DNA of 15,461 nt from positions 1-15,461 of the forward strand of contig JASHSX010000176.1 of NCBI GenBank assembly GCA_030040865.1. The letters run 5' to 3'. A program made the translations under genes and the position numbers. This document shows positions 1-7,569 of this stretch, piece after piece (the stretch's first letter is position 1; each line of letters opens with the position of its first letter). The DNA is from Thermoplasmata archaeon. Its GTDB lineage: Archaea; Thermoplasmatota; Thermoplasmata; Lutacidiplasmatales; UBA184. Below the pieces are notes generated by a model, which was not told where the DNA came from, did not search any database, and was given only the letters and a program-made list of their open reading frames with translations.

Positions 1-687
1 CAGTTCGCGACGACCGCGACGGCGACGCTCATGAACGCCCTCGCGAGAGGGGCCTTCACCTTCATCCTCGTCTTCTACCTGCAGGGACCCCCGCGTTTCT
101 TAAGTCCCTTCACCGCGGGCCTCTTCCTCATCCCGACGTCGGCCTCGCTGGCGACGTTCGGACCCGTGAGCGGATGGCTCTCCGACAAGTACGGGCCCCG
201 GTGGTTCATCTTAGGAGGGCTGGTCGTCACCGCCTCGGGGTTCCTCTGGCTCACGACGATCGGGCCCGACGACTCGTTCCTGCAGCTCGCGGCCCCGCTC
301 GTCCTCGTCGGCGCCGGCATGGGGATGTTCGCATCCCCGAATCGGGCCGCGATGATGAATGCCGTTCCGCCGAGCCGACGCGGGGTCGCCTCCGGCGTCG
401 GGACCACGTTCCTCAACAGCGGTTCGACCATCAGCCTCGGCGTCACGCTCGTGGTCATGTCGAGCGTCATGCCGCGGAGCGCGATCGATGCGATCCTGAC
501 CGGTGGGTCGGCGGCGGGCGTTCCGGTGAGCGTCGGCGCCGGTTTCCTTCAGTCGATCCACCTGATCTTCTACATCTCGGGAGCGCTCGCGCTCCTCTCG
601 CTCATCCCGTCCGTGCTGAGGGGTGCGACGCCGCGGTACCTCGCCGAACCGCCGGCGCCCCCTCCGACGGAGCCGGAGGGCGACTAG
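1..687 (+). CDS. MFS transporter, DHA2 (EmrB/QacA-like) family, C-terminal part
   Basis: The frame is open from the first base, so the gene starts outside the window; 228 residues are visible, ending at TAG. They show several hydrophobic membrane segments, a loop with the MFS motif-A pattern G-x-L-x-D-x-x-G-x-R (GWLSDKYGPRW, about residues 59-69 of the visible part), and a later SPNRAAMMNAVPPSRRGVAS loop typical of the second half of 14-helix DHA2 exporters. These are proton-driven inner-membrane antiporters that export drugs or metabolites; the substrate cannot be told from this half. The proline-rich C-terminal tail is presumably cytoplasmic. The gene converges with a methyltransferase gene, with only 15 nt between the stop codons. 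The family call is firm; the DHA2 subclass is inferred from the motifs and the tail layout. Confidence 0.86.
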   Translation, partial: QFATTATATLMNALARGAFTFILVFYLQGPPRFLSPFTAGLFLIPTSASLATFGPVSGWLSDKYGPRWFILGGLVVTASGFLWLTTIGPDDSFLQLAAPLVLVGAGMGMFASPNRAAMMNAVPPSRRGVASGVGTTFLNSGSTISLGVTLVVMSSVMPRSAIDAILTGGSAAGVPVSVGAGFLQSIHLIFYISGALALLSLIPSVLRGATPRYLAEPPAPPPTEPEGD

Positions 688-702
688 CCTAGCCTCACCG
701 GC

Positions 703-1239
703 TCAGCGACGCGGCGGCTGCGGCGACCGCCGGCGGGTCATCCACGCGGCGTACGTCGGGAGGTGGTGCCGCTCCGAGAGCGGTCGCGCGTCGACCCGCT
801 CGAAGTGGAATTGTGGCTCGAAGACGTCGGCGATCTCCTCGAGGGACGGTCGATGCGGCGGTCCGAACGTGCGGGTGTACTCCCGGGCCACCCACGAGAG
901 GAGGTAGCCGCCGCCCGGCCGCACCACGCGCGCGACCTCGCGCGCGTACTCCGCCCGACGGCGGATCGGGAGGGTGTGGAAGCAGCCGTTGTCCATCGCG
1001 CCGGCGAAGCGCCCGGCCGGGTACGGGATCGCGAGGGCGTCCCCCTCCCGCACGGAGACGGTGAGTCCGAGCTTCCGCGCGCGCTCGCGCGCGGCGCCCA
1101 CCGCGCCAGGCGAGAGATCGATCCCGTGGGCGCGGTACCCCGAGCGGGCGAGATACAGAACGTTCGACCCGGCCCCGCAGCCGATATCGAGCACGGCGCT
1201 CCCGCGCGGCCAGAACCGCTCCCGGACCGAGGCGCTCAC
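703..1239 (-). CDS. Class I SAM-dependent methyltransferase (start uncertain, probably longer at N-terminus)
   Basis: The product is a Rossmann-fold methyltransferase using S-adenosylmethionine; the substrate is unknown. Motif I is VLDIGCGAGSN (about residues 16-26), followed by the acidic GIDLS strand end (motif II region), REGDALAIPYP, the DNGCFHTLP loop and VARVVRPGGGYLLSWVAREYT. These resemble a small archaeal and bacterial methyltransferase family of about 190-210 residues. The GTG at 1239 is the first canonical start, but the same frame stays open upstream. There it encodes W-R-R-T-Y-D-A-T-A-Y-A-E-L-P-W-F (about 1308-1261), which looks like the expected family N-terminus. No ATG, GTG or TTG precedes it in frame, so either a non-canonical start or a sequence indel near 1300-1315 is implied. 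The dodecin gene lies just upstream on the same strand, so the two may be co-transcribed. Confidence 0.8.
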   Translation of the reverse strand: MSASVRERFWPRGSAVLDIGCGAGSNVLYLARSGYRAHGIDLSPGAVGAARERARKLGLTVSVREGDALAIPYPAGRFAGAMDNGCFHTLPIRRRAEYAREVARVVRPGGGYLLSWVAREYTRTFGPPHRPSLEEIADVFEPQFHFERVDARPLSERHHLPTYAAWMTRRRSPQPPRR

Positions 1240-1354
1240 CTGGTCGCTCGGTCCGGGCCGGAACCACGGGAGCTCCGCGTACGCGGTCGCGTCGTACGTG
1301 CGGCGCCACGCCGCCCGGCTCGCGTCGGAGCTACCGCGACGTACCCGTCGGGGA

Positions 1355-1567
1355 CTAGGCGTGGTCCTTCTCCTCGTAGTCGAAGTAGATGCGGACGAGC
1401 GCGCGGTACTCCGTCACCTTCTCGCCCGTCACCGACCCCTCGAACTCAGTCACGCGGAACCACTTGATTCCGCGGACGGTCTTCGAGGCGGTCATCACGG
1501 CGTTCTCGGCGGCTTTCGCGAAGCTCTGGGGGTGCGTTCCGACGACCTCGGTCACTCGCTGTACCAT
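1355..1567 (-). CDS. Dodecin (flavin-binding storage protein)
   Basis: This 70-residue protein has the length and beta-alpha-beta-beta pattern of dodecins, which assemble into hollow dodecamers that bind riboflavin, lumichrome or FMN and act as flavin buffers in the cytosol. Visible family signatures are VTEVVGTHPQSFAKAAENAV at the start, SKTVRGIKWFRVTE in the middle with the flavin-stacking Trp at residue 36, and EYRALVRIYFDYEE at the end. The ATG at 1567 has a Shine-Dalgarno-like GGGAGG a few bases upstream, which supports this start. Residue 55 is Arg where characterised dodecins have a flavin-contacting Gln (EYQ). The gene is upstream of a methyltransferase on the same strand. The identification is confident; which flavin it binds is not known. 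Confidence 0.94.
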   Translation of the reverse strand: MVQRVTEVVGTHPQSFAKAAENAVMTASKTVRGIKWFRVTEFEGSVTGEKVTEYRALVRIYFDYEEKDHA

Positions 1568-1635
1568 GGGGACCTCCCGGAGGGAAGTACGTCCTCCGAT
1601 TTGAACCGGAGCCGCCCTGAGGGACGTGGGTTCGG

Positions 1636-1653
1636 CCGGCCGGTACCGGCCGG
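1636..1653. repeat. 18-nt perfect palindrome and nested hairpins upstream of dodecin
   Basis: The sequence is CCGGCCGGTACCGGCCGG, which equals its own reverse complement. It lies 69 nt upstream of the dodecin start and 109 nt past the stop of the methyltransferase at 1762-2622. Immediately to its right GGTCGG (1652-1657) pairs with CCGACC (1665-1670) across a 7-nt loop, so alternative stems are possible in the minus-strand RNA. It could be a terminator-like structure for the upstream gene, an operator for dodecin, or a 5'-leader fold. No oligo-T tract follows. Confidence 0.55.
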
Positions 1654-1761
1654 TCGGCGAACCTCCGACCGAAGGGGGTCACCCGGCAGCGGAAGCGCAC
1701 TCCGCATTCGTCGCAAACCGCAATCAGTCCGTCGCCGACGACCGGGCCAGTCCCCCGGCGT

Positions 1762-2622
1762 CTAACGACGGCGCGCGGTTGCCGGCCGTCGGCCGACCGA
1801 CTGCCGGGAACGGTGCGGCCGTTGGCTATCCTGCGACCGACGGAGTTGCCAGATCGACTCGACCGGCCAGTGCCGGGCCCACTCCTGGTCGCGGGCCGTG
1901 AAGTAGGTGGTCCGCCGCGTTCGCGGGGCGGCGGGTTCGATCAACGACAAGACCGAGAGGCCGCACCGGGCGAACAGGCGGATCCACTCTCCGTAGGGGA
2001 GCTGGAACTCCACGCTGTACCGATCGCGCAGCTCGTGCAGTCCAAAGTAGTCGCGCATCAGCCGGCGGGTCTGGCGGTCGTTCCTCGCGTCCTGGGTCAG
2101 CGATCGCAGCGGACTCGAGTGGGCGAAGACGAAGAGGCCTCCGGCGCGCAGCACTCGCGCGACCTCGGGCACCGTTCGATACGGGTCGGTGAACGTCGTC
2201 GCTCCGAAATCGGACAGCACGATATCGAACCGGGCGTCCGGGAATGGGATCGCCTCGGCCCGCGCTACCACGAGCGGGAAGCGGACGCGGGTGGCGCGCA
2301 TCCTTGCGCTCGCCTGAGCGAGACGGACGGGGGAGAAGTCGAGCCCGACGACCCGGGCGCCGGCGTGCGTCAGCGCGATCGACCACCCCGCCGAGCCGCA
2401 GCCGAGCTCGAGCACGTCCTTCCCCCGGACATTCCCGAGGAGTCGGAGGCGGCGTTCGGAGATCCGGAATGTTCCCCAGGCCGCACCGCCGTCCCGGCGG
2501 AGCACGGCCGCGTGCCGTCGTTCGTACGCGGCCGCTGTGCGATCCCACATCGCACGGTTCCGGCGGGCGTAGGGCCCGGAGTGCCCCTCGGAGCGGCCGT
2601 GTCGGTCCCGCGGAGCCGCCAT
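1762..2622 (-). CDS. Class I SAM-dependent methyltransferase (Methyltransf_11 type)
   Basis: This 286-residue protein carries a standard SAM-binding domain. It begins with NRAMWDRTAAAYERRH (about 22-37) and has motif I VLELGCGSAGWS (70-81), the acidic strand end VVGLDFSPVR (91-100, Asp95), RAEAIPFPDARFDIVLSDFG, and ARVLRAGGLFVFAHSSPL. The C-terminal half has the YFGLHELRD...YGEWIRLFARCG and HWPVESIWQ segments seen in small-molecule methyltransferases of actinobacteria and archaea. The methyl acceptor is unknown. ATG 2622 is used; ATG 2550 is possible but would start inside the conserved N-terminal helix. The last roughly 30 residues are rich in Arg, Gln and Ser and look like a disordered basic tail. 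It follows the zinc-module membrane protein gene by 56 nt on the same strand and may be co-transcribed with it. Confidence 0.86.
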   Translation of the reverse strand: MAAPRDRHGRSEGHSGPYARRNRAMWDRTAAAYERRHAAVLRRDGGAAWGTFRISERRLRLLGNVRGKDVLELGCGSAGWSIALTHAGARVVGLDFSPVRLAQASARMRATRVRFPLVVARAEAIPFPDARFDIVLSDFGATTFTDPYRTVPEVARVLRAGGLFVFAHSSPLRSLTQDARNDRQTRRLMRDYFGLHELRDRYSVEFQLPYGEWIRLFARCGLSVLSLIEPAAPRTRRTTYFTARDQEWARHWPVESIWQLRRSQDSQRPHRSRQSVGRRPATARRR

Positions 2623-2678
2623 ACGGCGAGGAGCACCGGCAGGGGAGGATTACGCTTCCCCGGGTTCGCCGTCAGGGC

Positions 2679-3947
2679 TCAGCTGGCGGCAGCGTTCGTG
2701 AGGCCCCGGCACTGTCGGCAGGAGCCGAGCGCGCCGTTGAGGAGCGACACGCTGAGGCACAATCGGCACATCGGTTCCCGGCACTCCGGGCACGGCGCCC
2801 ACGCGTGGAAGTCGACCAGGGTCCGGTCGCAGTCTCCGCAGTGACGGGCCACCGGCCGCGCCCGGGGCGCTCCCGCTCGCGCCCGGGCGACGACCCGGGC
2901 ATCCGGTATCCGCCCGAGACGCGGCAGGGCGGGGTCGCTCGCGTCGAGGTACCTGGGATGGTCGAGGAGGTCCAGTGAACGCACCGTCCCCATCGCACCG
3001 GCCGAGATCGAAGGGGCTTCTCCGATCGAGGGGTCGTCCGGAAGGTCGTCCCAGGAAGCGCCCGGTGGAGTGTTGACGTCCGGTGCGGACGGGTCTCGGG
3101 GGATCTCCGGGTCTGCTGCGATCGGGGCCGATGGCTGCCGAGGCGATGCGGACGCCTCCGCCGGCGGAGCGCGATTGTACCGCGGCCGGACCTCCGCGGC
3201 GATGGCTTCCAGCTCGGCGACCGCAGAGTCGGCGAGGATCCCTTCTCCGTCGGGCGGGAACATCCGGTCGAGCTCCTCGTCGGAGAAGGCGGTCGGACCG
3301 ACACCCCGGGACCGGCCGAACGGCCCGGTCGGGACGACGACGGGTACGCCACGGCCGGTCGGTGCCACCGGCATCGGCCCGGCGCCGACGACGAGCGGCG
3401 ACGCCGGGCGGAGGCCATCGTCGGTCAAGAACAGCGCATCTTTGTCCTTCTCCGGGAACGGCGCGAACCCTCCGGGAGGCGGGGAGGTGTACGCGGTCTC
3501 GGGCACCGGTCCGACGAGAGCGACGCCGAGGGGCGCGGTCGTCGGCGTGGCCCAACGACCCCAGAGGTCGTCGCCCAAGTGGGCGACGACGGACACCGCC
3601 GTCCGCCCGAGCCCGCTCACCGGGGCGTGCGGATGGGGGATATCGACCGGGGCGTCGGTCGGAGATCGGATCCCTTCGATTCGGTTCGCCGCGATGGCGA
3701 GTCCGTCGTGGCCGGCCGACCGGACACCCCCTTCGACCCGGGCCCGGTGGCCGGGAATGGCGGCGAACGCGGCGATCACGGCCGCGACTCCGACCCCGAG
3801 CAGGGCGAACGGAAGGTATCGAGCGATTTCGGGCCGCTCGACGACGAGGCTGAGAGTCCCCAGGACGAGCGCCGCCGCCCCGGCGAGCGGCAGCACATAG
3901 CGGTGGGAGTGGCGCGCGACCGTCTCGACCGTGACCGGAGGAGCCAT
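2679..3947 (-). CDS. Membrane-anchored protein with C-terminal eight-cysteine zinc module, function unknown
   Basis: I do not recognise a named family. From ATG 3947 the protein has 422 residues. Two hydrophobic segments lie at about 17-37 (YVLPLAGAAALVLGTLSLVV) and 45-65, likely a membrane hairpin. A long Pro/Ala/Asp-rich, low-complexity region (about 70-360) follows. The C-terminus has eight cysteines in four CxxC knuckles: C370/C373, C386/C389, C394/C397, C410/C413, with symmetric spacing x12, x4, x12. This fits a two-zinc ribbon or treble-clef module, probably on the cytosolic side. The frame is open to an ATG at 4076, but those 43 residues look non-conserved, and AT-rich promoter-like patches lie between (3971-3976 and 4009-4016), so 3947 is preferred. 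The gene sits between the kelch gene and a methyltransferase. A role as membrane-tethered adaptor or sensor is only a guess. Confidence 0.76.
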   Translation of the reverse strand: MAPPVTVETVARHSHRYVLPLAGAAALVLGTLSLVVERPEIARYLPFALLGVGVAAVIAAFAAIPGHRARVEGGVRSAGHDGLAIAANRIEGIRSPTDAPVDIPHPHAPVSGLGRTAVSVVAHLGDDLWGRWATPTTAPLGVALVGPVPETAYTSPPPGGFAPFPEKDKDALFLTDDGLRPASPLVVGAGPMPVAPTGRGVPVVVPTGPFGRSRGVGPTAFSDEELDRMFPPDGEGILADSAVAELEAIAAEVRPRYNRAPPAEASASPRQPSAPIAADPEIPRDPSAPDVNTPPGASWDDLPDDPSIGEAPSISAGAMGTVRSLDLLDHPRYLDASDPALPRLGRIPDARVVARARAGAPRARPVARHCGDCDRTLVDFHAWAPCPECREPMCRLCLSVSLLNGALGSCRQCRGLTNAAAS

Positions 3948-4181
3948 GCGTCCGAACGTTCCCGAGCCCGGAATTGCGGGAACGGGCGAGGGCTCCGAAA
4001 TTCGAGGGATTAAAGTATCGAACCACAGGAAACGGAGCCTTCGACTTGGCACGGTCCGGGAGGTCGAGAGCGACACTCCGGTGCCGAACGAGGCGCCCGG
4101 ACTTTCCCCAATTCTTCGGAGCGGACCGGACCCCGGGTCGGGGCCCAGCGTTCCCCGGAAGCCCTGGAGGCGGGACGTCCC

Positions 4182-6083
4182 CTACGAGGGCGTCCACGAG
4201 GTCGTCACCGTGACGGCGATCGTCCCGGTGCCTCCCCCCGACACGGTGACGGTCCCGGTCGGGGAGCCGGTGAGGGAGTATCCCGCGACCGCGCCGATCG
4301 AGTAGGCGTACGTGCCGTTCGCGATCCCCTTGAAGGTGAGGCTGCTCGTCGTGCTGCTCTTGAGGGTCCCGGCGAGCGTCACGCTCCACGCCGTTCCCTT
4401 CGCGAGCCCGGTCTCCGTGAACTCGACGAGGTACGTTGTTTTGGAGAACGCCACCTTGACGGTCAGCGCGGCGCCGGCCACGACGATGGATCCCGTATCG
4501 GCCGCGTGTTCGCCCGGCACGAGCCCTACGCGGTACCCGTACGAGCCGTTCGGAAGGTAGAAGTTGATCTTGCTTCCCGACGAGCTCTGGATCGCCGAGT
4601 TGACGGTGACCGACCATGCGGTCCCCGACGCAAGGCCCGACTCGGAGAAGGTCACGCGGTGGAAGGTGAGGTCGACGTTCACGACCGCGTCGTCGGCCAC
4701 GAAGGACCCGTAGAAGTCGCCGCTCCCGGTCACGTTGACCGTGTACTCGAAAGTACCGTCCGGTTCGGAGAACCGGATCGTGCTACCGGTCGAGGAGTAG
4801 GTGCTCTCCGACACCGTGACGCTCCACCGAGTCCCCGACGCGAGACCCACTTCGTGAACCTTCACGGAGTTGGGCGGGCCGCCGAGCAAGGTCCACGCTC
4901 CGCCGGAGAACCCCCAGAAATCGTCCCGGAGCGAGGAGCCCGTGAGGGTACCGCTGAGACCGCTGAACATCAGGACGCTCTCGGTGGCCGGATCGAAGGT
5001 CATGGCGGCTCCGAAGCGGGTCGGCGGGGAGAGCGCGAGGGACGGCGTCAGGTTCTGCCAGGAGGTGCCATCGAAGGTCCAGGTCTCGTTGAGCGTCGCG
5101 TTCGCGGACTTGTAGCCGTTGTCCTGTCCCCCAAAGTCCACGAGGTACCCGTCGGCCGCGTCGTACGCCAGGTCCGTGAACACCGAGCCCGGCGGGGTCG
5201 CTCCGGTCGCGACGGGCGACCACGTGTTCGAACTGAGGTCTCCGGTGAAGAGCCAGGTGTCGTGCAGGTGGGGGCAGACCGCGGGAGTGCACGAGCCGTT
5301 CGCCGTCGACGTCCCGTCTTGCGCGCCTCCGTAGAGCACCAGCTGCTCCGAGCTCGAGTCGTAGGCCATGCCGGCACCGAAGCGGGCGGGGGGAGACACC
5401 GTCGGGTGAAGATGGACCCAGTCGAACGAACCGGGAGTCGAACCCGGAACGTACGCGTAGGTCTGATCGGTGTCGTTCATGAGCCAGCTCCCGGCGGCGG
5501 AGTCGTAGTACGAGGAATTGGCTCCCGCGAAGACGATGACCGCGCCGCCGTCGAACTGCGGATCGTACGCGCACGCGGGGTACTTCAGCGCCGGCATCGT
5601 CCCGACGTCGGAGGTGACGTTCGTCCACTTGCCCGACGCGTACGTCCAGGTGGCGTTCAGGGGGTGACCCGCGAATCCGATCCCGTTCATGAACCCGCCG
5701 CCCGCCCCGCCCCCGAACAGGACGGTGTAGCCGGCGACGGGGTCGTAGGCCAGGCAGTACCACGAACCCACCGACGGCTCCGGCGAGGGATCGAGTTCCG
5801 TCCACTCTCCGTCCAAGTAGGTCCAGGTGTTGTGCAGCATCAGGACGTAGCCCTCCGCCGCGTCGTAGATCATGCTCTGGCCCCACGCCACCGGAGGGTA
5901 GCCCGTCCCGGAGGCGAGGGTGAGGGACCCCACGGCGGGAGGAGTTCCCCCGCCGAGATTCAGGGCAAATCCGAACAGGCCCGACAGTGCCACGCACGTC
6001 GCGACCGCCAAGATCGTAGCCGGCGCTGCCCGGGGTCGCGGTCGCCGGACCGTACGTCCCGAATCCGTCTCCGGAACGGTCAC
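4182..6083 (-). CDS. Secreted kelch-repeat protein with three C-terminal 'SGLASGTAWSVTV' repeats
   Basis: The 633-residue product starts with a basic stretch and a hydrophobic signal or anchor helix at about 21-42 (ATILAVATCVALSGLFGFAL). Residues about 60-405 contain roughly six kelch-like units, with recurring features such as W-TYLDGEWTEL, YDPVAGYTVLFGG, YDSSSEQLVLYGG, YDAADGYLVDFGG and FDPATESVLMFSG, consistent with a beta-propeller. Three repeats of about 75 residues follow: VKVHEVGLASGTRWSVTV (from 407), VTFSESGLASGTAWSVTV (from 477) and VEFTETGLAKGTAWSVTL (from 552). They are of the beta-rich type widespread in Thermoplasmata surface proteins. About ten N-x-S/T sequons suggest N-glycosylation outside the cell. 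There is no C-terminal anchor. The start is GTG; an in-frame TGA lies two codons upstream, so no earlier start exists. A divergent regulator gene lies upstream. The ligand or adhesion role is unknown. Confidence 0.87.
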   Translation of the reverse strand: MTVPETDSGRTVRRPRPRAAPATILAVATCVALSGLFGFALNLGGGTPPAVGSLTLASGTGYPPVAWGQSMIYDAAEGYVLMLHNTWTYLDGEWTELDPSPEPSVGSWYCLAYDPVAGYTVLFGGGAGGGFMNGIGFAGHPLNATWTYASGKWTNVTSDVGTMPALKYPACAYDPQFDGGAVIVFAGANSSYYDSAAGSWLMNDTDQTYAYVPGSTPGSFDWVHLHPTVSPPARFGAGMAYDSSSEQLVLYGGAQDGTSTANGSCTPAVCPHLHDTWLFTGDLSSNTWSPVATGATPPGSVFTDLAYDAADGYLVDFGGQDNGYKSANATLNETWTFDGTSWQNLTPSLALSPPTRFGAAMTFDPATESVLMFSGLSGTLTGSSLRDDFWGFSGGAWTLLGGPPNSVKVHEVGLASGTRWSVTVSESTYSSTGSTIRFSEPDGTFEYTVNVTGSGDFYGSFVADDAVVNVDLTFHRVTFSESGLASGTAWSVTVNSAIQSSSGSKINFYLPNGSYGYRVGLVPGEHAADTGSIVVAGAALTVKVAFSKTTYLVEFTETGLAKGTAWSVTLAGTLKSSTTSSLTFKGIANGTYAYSIGAVAGYSLTGSPTGTVTVSGGGTGTIAVTVTTSWTPS

Positions 6084-6494
6084 GGGGGCTCACGCGCTCG
6101 GCGTTGGTCCCTTCGGCAGCGCGACGGCAATGGCCTCCCCCGATCTTCCAAGCGGCGCGCGAGGGAACGGGCGGTCCTTAGATGTTTCCTCGCTCACGGA
6201 CCCGGACGCCGGACCGGTTCGACGAAGCAAACCCTCGACGACCCGGCAGGTCGGGATTCGAATGCCGTCGTCGCCTCGGTGGGGGGCTTCCCGAGCTGCC
6301 CCGAGCCCGATCGGACGGCGAACGACGACCTCGCCCGAATCTCGAGCGTCGTTCGGAACGCGTCGGCCGGAAGTTGCCGGAAATTTGAGACACCGCCTCG
6401 GCGCTCGGGGGCGGGCTGGTGTGCCGTCTCCCCGTCCGGGAGTCAGCTTGCCCCTCTCGGTCGAATTTTAGATGGGGTCGTGTTTCCCGGCAGG
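6084..6494. other. Divergent intergenic region between kelch gene and regulator
   Basis: This 411-bp region separates two divergent start codons. Besides the TATA-like box at 6464-6470 I find no convincing gene; the short frames here are Arg-rich and lack recognisable motifs. A short direct repeat, GCCGGAA at 6367-6372 and again at 6376-6382, lies in an AT-richer patch (6376-6388) and could be an operator. No obvious TATA box is found about 27 nt before the kelch GTG. Confidence 0.5.
6464..6470 (+). promoter_or_regulatory. TATA-like box of leaderless regulator gene
   Basis: AATTTTA in an otherwise G+C-rich region is centred about 27 nt before the ATG at 6495. This is the usual spacing between an archaeal TATA box and the start of a leaderless transcript. 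There is no Shine-Dalgarno sequence before the ATG, which agrees with a leaderless mRNA. Confidence 0.6.
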
Positions 6495-7448
6495 ATGGAT
6501 ACCCTGGACCTTCGCCTCCTCCGGGCTCAGTTCGTGGGCGAGGCGTACACCCTCCGGGGCGTCGACCCGAGGCGATCGATTCTCGGCCTCGCGCGAAAGG
6601 TGGGGGCCAGCCGGGTCACCGTGGGCCGACGTCTCACCCGATGGGAGGTCGACGGATTTTGGAACGGATTACTGACCTACCCCAACCCGGACGCCCTCGG
6701 GGCGCGATGGCAGGTGCAGCCCTTGTTCCTCGAGAACGGCCGGATCCGAAAACGGTTCGAGTCGGCGATCCAGGGCATCCTGGAACCGTTCTTGACCTTC
6801 CAGATCGGCGATCTGTACGGGTCGTTGACGATGGAGGAAGATCCGAAGGAGACCGCCCGTCGACAGCTGGCGTTTCGGAAGGCGAGCGGCTCCCACGTGG
6901 TCGCTCCGGTCCTCGACGTCCCGTTCCCGGGTTCCGGCCTACGTCTTGCCCCGCGGGACTGGAAGATACTTCGGGCCCTCCGCCGATCCCTGGACCCCGA
7001 CTGGACGCGCGTCGCCCAAGAGGTCGGGATGACGCTCCGAGGTCTCGAGCGTAGGGTGGACCGCCTGATGAGCTCGAACGCACTCTTCTTCCAGCCCTTA
7101 CTCGACTTCCGAAGGCTCCCCGTGTCCGTCGCGTGGGTGGGGCTGCTCTACGGCCCTCGGGCGGACCCGCAACAGGTTTGGGCTGCCGTAGAGCGGCTGC
7201 ACCCCGATGCCTTCCGGGTGGATCCGCCGGTGCCGGTCGACGTCTTCCTCCCGCCCGAGGGTCGGCCGCCGACCGGAGGAGCCGTGACGTTTTTCGTCAC
7301 GGTCACCTCGGGCTCGTCCGGCGACCAGGTGCGGCAGAATTTCGAGGAGATTCCGGGGGTGGTCCATGTGATCGTTGGGTACCCGACGCGGAATGCGACG
7401 GTCGCTCGGGGGCTCGATGCGCGTATCGCCCGAGCCGCGGAAGGATAG
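6495..7448 (+). CDS. Archaeal transcriptional regulator with two helix-turn-helix segments (Lrp/AsnC-like)
   Basis: The 317-residue protein has an N-terminal HTH (about 22-55: VDPRRSILGLARKVGASRVT then VGRRLTRWEVDGFW), a linker with YPNPDALGARW, a second HTH-like segment (about 150-195: LAPRDWKILRALRRSLDPDW then TRVAQEVGMTLRGLERRVDR), and a C-terminal alpha/beta part (about 208-317) with strands VSVAWVGLLYG, AVTFFVTVTSG and GVVHVIVGYPTRN. This suggests a duplicated Lrp/AsnC-like arrangement common in Thermoplasmata and haloarchaea. It likely binds DNA as a dimer; the effector is unknown. ATG 6495 is chosen because a TATA-like box sits 27 nt upstream; the same frame is open much further upstream, but only as an antisense shadow of the kelch gene. 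Flanked by two surface-protein genes, it is a candidate regulator of one or both, by inference only. Confidence 0.85.
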   Translation: MDTLDLRLLRAQFVGEAYTLRGVDPRRSILGLARKVGASRVTVGRRLTRWEVDGFWNGLLTYPNPDALGARWQVQPLFLENGRIRKRFESAIQGILEPFLTFQIGDLYGSLTMEEDPKETARRQLAFRKASGSHVVAPVLDVPFPGSGLRLAPRDWKILRALRRSLDPDWTRVAQEVGMTLRGLERRVDRLMSSNALFFQPLLDFRRLPVSVAWVGLLYGPRADPQQVWAAVERLHPDAFRVDPPVPVDVFLPPEGRPPTGGAVTFFVTVTSGSSGDQVRQNFEEIPGVVHVIVGYPTRNATVARGLDARIARAAEG

Positions 7449-7542
7449 CTCGCACCGGGTGGGCGGTCGATCCACGAGGCGAAAAGGCATCGAGTCGCCC
7501 AATCGTTACTCACTCAAGACCTGCGCAAGGAAACGTCGACCG

Positions 7543-7569
7543 GCCTCCTCCGGCCCGTGCGGAGGAGGC
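7543..7569. terminator. Perfect 10-bp hairpin, possible terminator or processing site
   Basis: GCCTCCTCCG (7543-7552) and CGGAGGAGGC (7560-7569) are exact inverted repeats around a 7-nt loop, 95 nt beyond the regulator stop. No T-tract follows, so it does not match the usual archaeal oligo-T terminator; an RNA processing or stabilising role is equally possible. The 3' arm contains a Shine-Dalgarno-like GGAGGAGG that would be hidden in the stem. Confidence 0.45.

Noticed and set aside
2650..4617. 655-codon minus-strand open frame across the zinc-module gene and kelch 3' end
   Set aside because: It is in another frame of two better-supported genes, with shadow-like Arg/Pro composition typical of G+C-rich DNA.
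4506..6494. Long plus-strand open frame continuous with the regulator frame, up to 980 codons in total
   Set aside because: The part before 6495 is antisense to the kelch gene, is Arg/Gly-rich and has no motifs; the TATA-like box and the conserved sequence begin only at the regulator ATG.
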